12,591 bases of DNA from Acidimicrobiaceae bacterium. Lineage in GTDB: Bacteria > Actinomycetota > Acidimicrobiia > Acidimicrobiales > Palsa-688. The stretch covers positions 1-12,591 of the forward strand of contig PMHU01000209.1 of the NCBI GenBank assembly GCA_003156795.1. Direction: 5' to 3'. The translations under genes were made by a program, and so were the position numbers. Of the stretch, positions 7,197-12,591 are shown piece by piece (position 1 is the stretch's first letter; every line of letters starts with the position of its first letter). The notes below the pieces were generated by a model, which was given only the letters and a program-made list of their open reading frames with translations, searched no databases and was not told where the DNA came from.

Positions 7197-7233
7197 GATC
7201 GGTGGGCATTGTATGCACGATTGAGCTGCGGTC

Positions 7234-8703
7234 CTAAGGGCTCGGCGGGTTCAAGCTCGCGGCCAGCTGGCGCCGCATGAGCTTTCCGACCTCGCTACGA
7301 GGCAACGAATCGACGTGGTGAAACGCGACCGGGATCTTGTAGGCCACGAGATGCTCGCGGCAAAGAGCCTCGAGGTCCGCATCGCTTGCTTCGCCAACCA
7401 CGAATGCCACCGGCACCTCACCGAGGCGGGCGTCAGGGACACCAACAACGGCTGCGTCACTCACCCCGGGTGTCAACATCAGCACCTCCTCGACCTGGTC
7501 GGGAAAGACCTTGTTCCCGCCTCTGTTGATCAGATCGGTCACCCGTCCTTCGATCCATACGAAACCGTCGTTATCGACTACGGCATAGTCGCCCGTGCGG
7601 ACGAACCCATCGGCGTCGACCCGGTCCGCCATCGACGCCCCGCCGGCGTACCCCGCAGCCATGCGGGGAGGCCGTACCAGAAGCTCGCCCGGTTGCCCGG
7701 CCGCGACGAGGTGTCCGGCAGAGTCGATGATCTTGATGTCGACTCCCTGGTGGGGTCGTCCGGCCGCACCGAGCTTCTCAGGGTGGACTTTGGCGTCGGC
7801 CGCCGTCCATCCGATTACCTCGCCGATCTCCGCCTGTCCGTATCCGTTGAGCACCGTGACGCCGAACCTGTCCATGAACCGCCGAGCTGCGAGCGGTGAA
7901 AGAGGGGCCGTGATGCTGCGCACGTATCGCAGCGGTGCGAGGCCGTCGATTTCGGATGCGTCGGTCAGCATCGTCATCGCCGCCGGCGGAAGAACGGTCG
8001 ATCGGATCTGATAGCGCTCCACGAGCCGAGCGAACTCGACCGCGGAGAAGCGGCCCATGAGCACGACGGCGGCTCCGGCCCGCAGTCCGAACAACACGTT
8101 GTATATGCCGGCGTTGAGGGCCAGGGACACCGGAACCAGGTTCGGCGAGGGCCGACGCTCCGACTGCGAATCCTCAGATTCGGGGCGATCGGGCCGCAGG
8201 GTTCCGAGGACCCGGTCGAGGATTTCGAGGTAGCCCGAGTGGGTCTGCAGAATCGGCTTCGGCGCCCCCGTCGTTCCCGACGTCCAAGTCACGAAGGCCA
8301 CATCGGGATCGAAGCCCGCTGGGTCCTCCAGCGGCTCGATTCCGCTGTCCCGCAGGACGGCGACCGGGCGGACGGTCGCGAGGACGTGCTCGACCTCGCG
8401 GGCGGGTTGACGGGGGTTGACGGGCACGAAGATCGCGCCGGCCAGCCAGACCCCGAACATCGCAGCCACGGCCCCGGGCCCGCTCTCCAATTGGACGGCC
8501 ACCGCCTGGCCCGGCCGGACCCCTGCGACGACCAGGGACGCCGCCACGTCCCTAGCCCATTGACGGGCCTCCCCCGCGGGCGTGGCGCCTTCGATGGTGC
8601 AGATCAGCGGCTCCTCGTCCGAAAAGGGATGCAGCATCAGAAGATCAGCGAGGCTTTCTCTCTCCTGGGCGTCGCCTTCGCTCTCGCCGAGGCTCTCGGT
8701 CAC
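7234..8703 (-). CDS. AMP-forming acyl-CoA ligase (class I adenylate-forming)
   Basis: The 489-residue ligase is somewhat short for the family but has the full set of motifs: phosphate loop 'WTSGTTGAPKPILQTH' (140-155, with Pro in place of the Gly that usually follows the lysine), 'NGYGQAEIG' (286-294), 'RTGDYAVV' (369-376), hinge 'IEGRVTDLINRGGNKVFPDQVEEV' (384-407) and catalytic Lys474 in 'SEVGKLMRR'. It should convert an unidentified carboxylic acid to its acyl-CoA using ATP and CoA. The compact N-terminal region (a direct run from 'LADLLMLHPF' into 'GEARQWARDVAASL') is shorter than in the other two ligases. GTG 8703 is supported by AGGAGA seven bases upstream (8711-8716). It is the first gene of the leftward operon, and its promoter must lie in or near the 44-bp divergent region. 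It is clearly diverged from the ligase on the other side, so the two probably use different acids. Confidence 0.92.
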   Translation of the reverse strand: MTESLGESEGDAQERESLADLLMLHPFSDEEPLICTIEGATPAGEARQWARDVAASLVVAGVRPGQAVAVQLESGPGAVAAMFGVWLAGAIFVPVNPRQPAREVEHVLATVRPVAVLRDSGIEPLEDPAGFDPDVAFVTWTSGTTGAPKPILQTHSGYLEILDRVLGTLRPDRPESEDSQSERRPSPNLVPVSLALNAGIYNVLFGLRAGAAVVLMGRFSAVEFARLVERYQIRSTVLPPAAMTMLTDASEIDGLAPLRYVRSITAPLSPLAARRFMDRFGVTVLNGYGQAEIGEVIGWTAADAKVHPEKLGAAGRPHQGVDIKIIDSAGHLVAAGQPGELLVRPPRMAAGYAGGASMADRVDADGFVRTGDYAVVDNDGFVWIEGRVTDLINRGGNKVFPDQVEEVLMLTPGVSDAAVVGVPDARLGEVPVAFVVGEASDADLEALCREHLVAYKIPVAFHHVDSLPRSEVGKLMRRQLAASLNPPSP

Positions 8704-8747
8704 CGGCGGCTCTCCTCGTCTGATTGCATTGAATATGCTATCCGGCC
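8704..8747. promoter_or_regulatory. Divergent promoter region between the two ligase-led operons
   Basis: These 44 bp hold the start signals of both operons. Rightward: TATGCT (8734-8739) fits an actinobacterial -10 (TANNNT). Initiation 7-9 nt later would fall at about GTG 8748, and no Shine-Dalgarno precedes that codon, so the rightward mRNA is probably leaderless. Leftward: TAGCAT (8740-8735 on the minus strand) could serve as -10, giving a 5' UTR of about 25 nt that includes the GACGAGGAGA ribosome site (8720-8711). No good -35 is visible for either direction. The two proposed -10 elements share bases, so the two polymerases would compete. Confidence 0.5.
8722..8742. promoter_or_regulatory. 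21-bp interrupted palindrome, candidate regulator operator
   Basis: Half-sites GATTGCAT (8722-8729) and ATGCTATC (8735-8742) flank the 5-bp centre TGAAT. Seven of eight arm positions pair; only position 8725/8739 does not. The element occupies half of the divergent intergenic region and covers both proposed -10 hexamers, the expected place for a repressor that controls both operons at once. Size and form suit a TetR-, GntR- or MarR-type dimer. No regulator gene lies in the window, so the binding protein is unknown. Confidence 0.5.
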
Positions 8748-10397
8748 GTGGGCGACGGGATTTGGACCAGGGCCGAGCAGTCGACGATTCCGTCGCTGTT
8801 CGAACGCCGCCTCGAGACCGATCCTCACGGCGAGTACCTCGACGTGGTGGGGACCAAGCTGACTGCCGCGGATGTCATGGGCGCGGCAGGCAGCATCGGA
8901 GGCGCCCTGGCCGCCCTCGGGACGTCGCAGCACGACCGGGTGGCGACGCTGATCGAGAACTCGCCGACCGCCCTCCTCGCTTGGGCCGGAACTGTGTGCA
9001 GCGGCCGGATAGCGGTCCCGATCAATACCGCGTACAAGGGCGACTACCTCCGCCATCAGCTCAGCGACTCGGGAGCCAAGGTGGTCTTCGTCGCTCGCAG
9101 CCTGTACCCCCGGGTGGCCGAGGTCGCCGACACGGTGTCGGAACTGACCCACGTGGTGATCGTGGAGGACGAGGATCGAGGGGAGGCAGCCGGTCCATCG
9201 CATCGGAACGCCGCGGTCCATGGATGGGACGACCTCCTCTCGGCCGGCTACGGCGCCCCCGACGTCTCGATCCGGCCTTCGGACCTCGGCACGTTCATCT
9301 ACACGGGCGGGACGACTGGCCTTTCCAAGGGCTGCATGCTCAGCCACAACTACCACGAAGCCCTGGCCCGCCAGATCGGTATCTGCTGGCGTCGCACCGA
9401 GGAGGACGTCGTATGGACCCCGCTCCCCCTCTACCATTTCAACGCCCTTACGACGGTGGTGACCGGCACCCTGCTGTATGGAGGGCGGGGCGCCATCTAC
9501 CGCCGCTTCTCTGTATCTCAATTCTGGCCGGAGATGAACCGCGTCGGCGCCACCATCACGTCCACCCTCGGCACGATGGGATACCTGCTGGCGCACGACG
9601 TCGACCGCCCAGAGATGCCGAGGGCCGGTGGCCCGGCGGCCAACCGGAGCCTCCGGCTGCTCGCCGCGGCACCGTTGCCTGTAGAAGTGGACGATGTCAT
9701 CAAGGAGCGGTTCGGAGTCGCGACCTTCAGCGGGGCATACGGAGTCACTGAGGCGAGCCTGGTGTCCTGGCAGCCGCCCGGCGTTGTCAATCGGCCCAAC
9801 GCGGCCGGCGTGGTCAACGACGAATACTTCGACGTTCGGATATTCGACGACGACGACAACGAGTTGCCGCCAGGGAGCGACGGCGAGATCGTGCTGCGTC
9901 CAAAGCGACCCCACGTCATGTTCGAGGGTTACTGGGGCCGTCCGGAAGTGACGGTCGAGACCAGCCGCAACTGGTGGTACCACACCGGCGACATCGGCCG
10001 GATGGACGAGGACCGATACCTGTACTTCGTGGACCGAAAAGCCGACTACCTGCGCAGGCGGGGGGAAAACATCGCCAGCTTCGAGGTCGAGCGGATACTG
10101 ATGAGCCACGGCTCTATCGCGGACGTGGCCGTGCACGCTGTACCGAGCGATCTAACCGAGGATGACCTCAAAGTGACCGCCACGGTCAAGGACGGCAACG
10201 ATCTCACCGAGGAGGACCTTTTCCGGTGGTGCATCGACCGTCTTCCCTATTTCGCGCTCCCGCGGTACATCGAGTTCCGCCCCAACCTTCCGCGCAGCCC
10301 CGTGGGCCGGGTGCTCAAGCGGGACTTGCGGTCCGAGGGCGTGACGCCCTCGACTTGGGATTCCGAGAAGTCCGGGATCGAGTTCGAGAAGCGCTGA
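8748..10397 (+). CDS. AMP-forming acyl-CoA ligase family protein with Arg in place of the catalytic Lys
   Basis: The 549-residue ANL-superfamily protein heads the rightward operon. Seen: phosphate loop 'YTGGTTGLSKGCMLSH' (185-200), 'PLPLYHFNA' (225-233), 'AYGVTEAS' (330-337), 'YHTGDIGRMDED' (411-422) and hinge 'FVDRKADYLRRRGENIASFEVE' (427-448). The C-terminal lysine that normally contacts the carboxylate and phosphate during adenylation ('GK') is Arg521 in 'SPVGRVLKRDLRSEGVT'. The overall arrangement, including the tail 'EGVTPSTWDSEKSGI', recalls CaiC-like (carnitine/crotonobetaine-type) ligases. Whether Arg still supports adenylation is uncertain; Lys524 lies three residues on. GTG 8748 is the only start near the 5' end, since an in-frame TGA sits at 8730, and it is probably translated leaderless. 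The protein belongs to a subgroup unlike either other ligase here. Confidence 0.9.
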   Translation: MGDGIWTRAEQSTIPSLFERRLETDPHGEYLDVVGTKLTAADVMGAAGSIGGALAALGTSQHDRVATLIENSPTALLAWAGTVCSGRIAVPINTAYKGDYLRHQLSDSGAKVVFVARSLYPRVAEVADTVSELTHVVIVEDEDRGEAAGPSHRNAAVHGWDDLLSAGYGAPDVSIRPSDLGTFIYTGGTTGLSKGCMLSHNYHEALARQIGICWRRTEEDVVWTPLPLYHFNALTTVVTGTLLYGGRGAIYRRFSVSQFWPEMNRVGATITSTLGTMGYLLAHDVDRPEMPRAGGPAANRSLRLLAAAPLPVEVDDVIKERFGVATFSGAYGVTEASLVSWQPPGVVNRPNAAGVVNDEYFDVRIFDDDDNELPPGSDGEIVLRPKRPHVMFEGYWGRPEVTVETSRNWWYHTGDIGRMDEDRYLYFVDRKADYLRRRGENIASFEVERILMSHGSIADVAVHAVPSDLTEDDLKVTATVKDGNDLTEEDLFRWCIDRLPYFALPRYIEFRPNLPRSPVGRVLKRDLRSEGVTPSTWDSEKSGIEFEKR

Positions 10398-10428
10398 TGG
10401 CCTTCACGGCCGCTTTGTATTCTGCATG

Positions 10429-10452
10429 CGGGCTCGGTCCGTGCCGAGCCCG
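10429..10452. repeat. Strong 9-bp stem-loop in the amidohydrolase leader
   Basis: CGGGCTCGG (10429-10437) and CCGAGCCCG (10444-10452) are perfect inverted arms around the loop TCCGTG, in the 73-nt gap between the ligase stop and the amidohydrolase start. No T-run follows, so it is not a standard intrinsic terminator. TATTCT (10418-10423) upstream could be an internal -10; initiation from it would place this hairpin at the very 5' end of the transcript, ending 4 nt before the ribosome site. It may be an mRNA stabiliser, a translation-control element or a protein operator. Confidence 0.5.
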
Positions 10453-10456
10453 GGAC

Positions 10457-10463
10457 GAAAGGA
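10457..10463 (+). promoter_or_regulatory. Ribosome binding site deciding the amidohydrolase start
   Basis: GAAAGGA lies 7 nt before ATG 10471. It supports this start over the in-frame ATG at 10426, which would run through the hairpin and adds 15 residues with no family resemblance. Confidence 0.65.
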
Positions 10464-10470
10464 CGCTGGC

Positions 10471-11754
10471 ATGAACGCAGAGGATCTCATACTCGTCAGC
10501 GTCGATGATCACCTCGTCGAGCCCCCGAACCTGTTCGAGGGTCGCATGGCGGCCAGGCACGCCGACAGCGCGCCGCGCGTCGAACGCCGGCGCGACGGTT
10601 CGGACGTATGGGTGTTCAACGGGGCCGTGATCCCCAATGTCGGGCTCAACGCGGTGGCCGGACGACCCAAGGAGGAGTACGGCGTCGAGCCGACGGCCTT
10701 CGACGAGATGCGTCCAGGCTGCTACGACATCCACGAGCGGATCAAGGACATGAACGCGGGCGGGGTCCTCGGCTCGATGTGCTTTCCTTCCTTTCCAGGC
10801 TTCAGCGGCCGACTGTTCGCGGCGTGCGACGACAAGGACCTGGCCCTGGCCGTGCTCCAGGCCTACAACGACTGGCACATCGACGAATGGTGCGGGTCGT
10901 ACCCGGGCCGATTCATCCCGATGGCCTTACCGGTCCTCTGGGACGCCGAGATGGCGGCCGCCGAAGTGCGCAGAACCGCGGCCAAGGGGTGCCACTCCGT
11001 CACCTTCACCGAGAACCCGGCGACGCTTGGCTACCCGAGTTTCCACGACGGATACTGGGATCCTCTCTGGCGGGCGGTCTGCGACGTTGGCACCGTGGTG
11101 TCGATCCATCTCGGCTCCTCGGGTCAGCTGCTCGTCACCGCCCCGGATGCGCCCGTCGACGTGATGATCACCCTGCAACCGATGAACATCTGCCAAGCGG
11201 CCGCCGACCTGCTCTGGTCCCGCGTCATCAAGAACTACCCCGACATCCGCATCGCCCTTTCGGAAGGCGGAACGGGCTGGATCCCGTACTTCCTCGATCG
11301 CGTCGACCGGACCTACGACATGCACCGGGCCTGGACCGGGCAGAGCTTCGGCACGAAGCTGCCCAGCGAGGTGTTCCGTGAGCACTTCCTTACCTGCTTC
11401 ATCTCCGATCCCGTCGGCATCAGGCTGCGCGACATGATCGGCTTGGACAACATCGCCTGGGAGTGCGACTACCCCCACTCCGACTCGTCCTGGCCTGAGG
11501 CTCCCGAAGAGCTGGCCCAGGTGGCAGCCGACGTACCCGCCGACGAGCTGGCCAAGATCACCTACCAGAACGCGTGCCGCTGGTACTCCTTCGACCCCTT
11601 CGCCCACCGGACTCGAGAGGCCTCTACCGTCGGCGCCCTTCGATCCGAGGCGAAAGGGCACGACGTGACCGTTCGGTCGCTCGACAAAGGCCGGTTCGAG
11701 CGCACGGGCGCCGGCACCGATTTGGGCCGGCTCGCCAAACAAGCGACCGCATGA
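10471..11754 (+). CDS. Amidohydrolase-2 family metal-dependent hydrolase (ACMSD-like TIM barrel)
   Basis: The 427-residue protein belongs to the amidohydrolase-2 family, whose members hydrolyse C-N or C-C bonds or decarboxylate aromatic and enol acids using a divalent metal. Seen: 'SVDDHLVEPPNLFE' (10-23), where Asp12-x-His14 replaces the classic HxH; 'SIHLGSSG' (211-218) with metal-ligand candidate His213; 'ALSEGGTGWIPYFLDRVD' (262-279), with Glu265 where many members have His; and 'IAWECDYPHSDSSWP' (328-342) with Asp333. The C-terminal 'YQNACRWYSFD' is typical. The Asp-x-His variant is common in actinobacterial members of unknown function, so it is probably active. It follows the Arg-type ligase by 73 nt and overlaps the crotonase by ATGA, suggesting it acts on the same CoA ester or on an acid released from it. 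A second amidohydrolase-like gene ends at position 74. The substrate is unknown. Confidence 0.9.
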   Translation: MNAEDLILVSVDDHLVEPPNLFEGRMAARHADSAPRVERRRDGSDVWVFNGAVIPNVGLNAVAGRPKEEYGVEPTAFDEMRPGCYDIHERIKDMNAGGVLGSMCFPSFPGFSGRLFAACDDKDLALAVLQAYNDWHIDEWCGSYPGRFIPMALPVLWDAEMAAAEVRRTAAKGCHSVTFTENPATLGYPSFHDGYWDPLWRAVCDVGTVVSIHLGSSGQLLVTAPDAPVDVMITLQPMNICQAAADLLWSRVIKNYPDIRIALSEGGTGWIPYFLDRVDRTYDMHRAWTGQSFGTKLPSEVFREHFLTCFISDPVGIRLRDMIGLDNIAWECDYPHSDSSWPEAPEELAQVAADVPADELAKITYQNACRWYSFDPFAHRTREASTVGALRSEAKGHDVTVRSLDKGRFERTGAGTDLGRLAKQATA

Positions 11755-12563
11755 GCGCGAGGGCGGCGTCGAAGGCACCTCCTGCCCTTCTCGTCGAGAA
11801 GCGGGGCCAAGCCCTTTGGGTCACCCTCAACCGCCTGCACGCGGCCAACGCCCTGACTCCAGACCAGCGTGACGAGCTGATCGGGATCTTCGAGGCAGCC
11901 GGCGGGGACAGCTCTGTCCGGGTGGTCGTGATCACAGCCGAGGGTAAGCACTTCTGCTCTGGAGCCGACCTCTCAGGAACGACGGACGCCGATCCGCTCG
12001 CGATCGGAGGTGTCGCACGCGTCTTGCGGATGGGGTCCCAGCGGCTGATCGCATCCGTGCTGGATTGCGAGAAGCCGGTCGTGGCCGAGATCCACGGGGC
12101 GGCCGCAGGGATCGGAGCCCACCTGGCCTTGGCCTGCGACTTCGTAGTGGCGTCCCAGGATGCCCGCCTGATCGAAGTGTTCGTCCGGCGCGGCCTTGTG
12201 CCCGACGGCGGAGGTGCCTACTTGTTGCCTCGCCTGGTGGGGATGACCCGAGCCAAGGAGCTGTTGCTACTGGGCGACGACGTCTCGGCGACGCGAGCCA
12301 TGGAACTCGGCCTGGTCACATCGGTCGTAGCGGAGGCCGAGCTGCGGCCGGCGGTCGTGGCTTTGGTCCAACGCTTGGAGACCGCGCCCACCCGAGCCCT
12401 CTCTCTGTGCAAGTGGCTGGTCAACCGCTCGCTCGACAGCAGCCGAGACCAAGCCTTCGCGGACGAGGCCATGGCCCAGGAGCAAAACATGACGACCGGC
12501 GACTCACGCGAGGGCATCGCCGCCTTCCTGGAGCGCAGACCCACTGATTTCAAAGGCAGCTGA
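11751..12563 (+). CDS. Enoyl-CoA hydratase/isomerase family protein, PaaG-like Asp variant
   Basis: The 270-residue crotonase starts at ATG 11751, overlapping the amidohydrolase stop as ATGA; there is no separate Shine-Dalgarno, so translation is probably coupled. Seen: 'LWVTLNRLHAANALT' (22-36), oxyanion segment 'HFCSGADLSG' (67-76), 'IHGAAAGIGAHLALACDFVVA' (114-134), 'EVFVRRGLVPDGGGAYLLPRLVG' (142-164), 'AMELGLVTSVV' (183-193) and 'SREGIAAFLERRPTDFKGS' (252-270). Classical Glu144/Glu164 are replaced by His124 and Phe144. Asp152 in 'VPDGG' matches the PaaG-type isomerase aspartate. It is paralogous to the crotonase at 5111-5920 with the same substitutions, so the two divergent operons each carry one copy of this subtype. 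Likely reactions are double-bond shift or ring isomerisation of a CoA ester rather than classical hydration. Confidence 0.92.
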   Translation: MSARAASKAPPALLVEKRGQALWVTLNRLHAANALTPDQRDELIGIFEAAGGDSSVRVVVITAEGKHFCSGADLSGTTDADPLAIGGVARVLRMGSQRLIASVLDCEKPVVAEIHGAAAGIGAHLALACDFVVASQDARLIEVFVRRGLVPDGGGAYLLPRLVGMTRAKELLLLGDDVSATRAMELGLVTSVVAEAELRPAVVALVQRLETAPTRALSLCKWLVNRSLDSSRDQAFADEAMAQEQNMTTGDSREGIAAFLERRPTDFKGS

Positions 12564-12582
12564 GGGTTCAAAGGCAGCTGAG
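12549..12582 (+). repeat. Tandem duplication of the crotonase C-terminal codons and stop
   Basis: TTCAAAGGCAGCTGAG occurs at 12549-12564 and again at 12567-12582, a period of 18 bp. Because 18 is a multiple of three, the second copy repeats the last four codons plus stop (Phe-Lys-Gly-Ser-stop) in the same frame just beyond the first stop. It looks like a recent slippage or microduplication event; a back-up stop is a side effect. The remaining bases to the window end show nothing else. Confidence 0.8.
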
Positions 12583-12591
12583 CCCTAGGAC

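Noticed and set aside
7168..7218. Longer N-terminus of the MaoC-like protein from GTG 7218 or ATG 7209
   Set aside because: No Shine-Dalgarno at either start, whereas GAGGAGG directly precedes ATG 7167; the added residues are not conserved-looking.
8700..10136. 478-codon minus-strand open frame antisense to the rightward ligase
   Set aside because: A shadow frame; the plus strand encodes all ligase motifs, and the antisense product has no domain.
10927..11778. 283-codon minus-strand open frame antisense to the amidohydrolase
   Set aside because: A shadow of a clearly identified gene, with no motif or plausible start signal.

Overview
The window is gene-dense, very GC-rich DNA in which nearly every base is coding. 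Genes are short-spaced or overlap by 4 nt (GTGA or ATGA), and GTG starts are common. The protein families (class III CoA-transferase, several FadD-type acyl-CoA ligases, crotonases, a double hot-dog MaoC protein, amidohydrolase-2 proteins) and a probable leaderless GTG start suggest a high-GC actinobacterium, perhaps an acidimicrobial or mycobacterial relative. This is inference; no rRNA or other taxonomic marker is present. I see no tRNA, mobile element or CRISPR array.

Layout. Left block, rightward: the last codons of an amidohydrolase-like gene (1-74), a CaiB/BaiF CoA-transferase (71-1312) and a FadD3-like acyl-CoA ligase (1322-2905). It converges on a five-gene leftward operon, in transcription order: acyl-CoA ligase (8703-7234), MaoC/hot-dog dehydratase-like protein (7167-5917), crotonase (5920-5111), crotonase (5091-4270) and a ThDP-enzyme-like protein with a degenerate active site (4239-2944). 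A 44-bp divergent region (8704-8747) separates this from a rightward operon: acyl-CoA ligase (8748-10397), amidohydrolase-2 protein (10471-11754) and crotonase (11751-12563). The divergent region holds a near-perfect 21-bp palindrome that overlaps a possible -10 element for each direction.

Together the genes look like a catabolic cluster acting on CoA thioesters. Three ligases and a CoA-transferase could activate or exchange carboxylic acids as CoA esters. Crotonases and the hot-dog protein could hydrate, isomerise or cleave the acyl chain or ring. The amidohydrolase could hydrolyse or decarboxylate an intermediate. No acyl-CoA dehydrogenase, hydroxyacyl-CoA dehydrogenase or thiolase lies in the window, so the pathway must be completed elsewhere. 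The substrate cannot be named from sequence; the FadD3-like ligase hints at a cyclic or steroid/terpenoid-derived acid.

The most striking feature is how many members depart from textbook active sites: the ThDP-like protein, all three crotonases, one ligase and the hot-dog protein each lack one or more canonical catalytic residues. This may reflect specialised families with other chemistries rather than decay, because every reading frame is intact.
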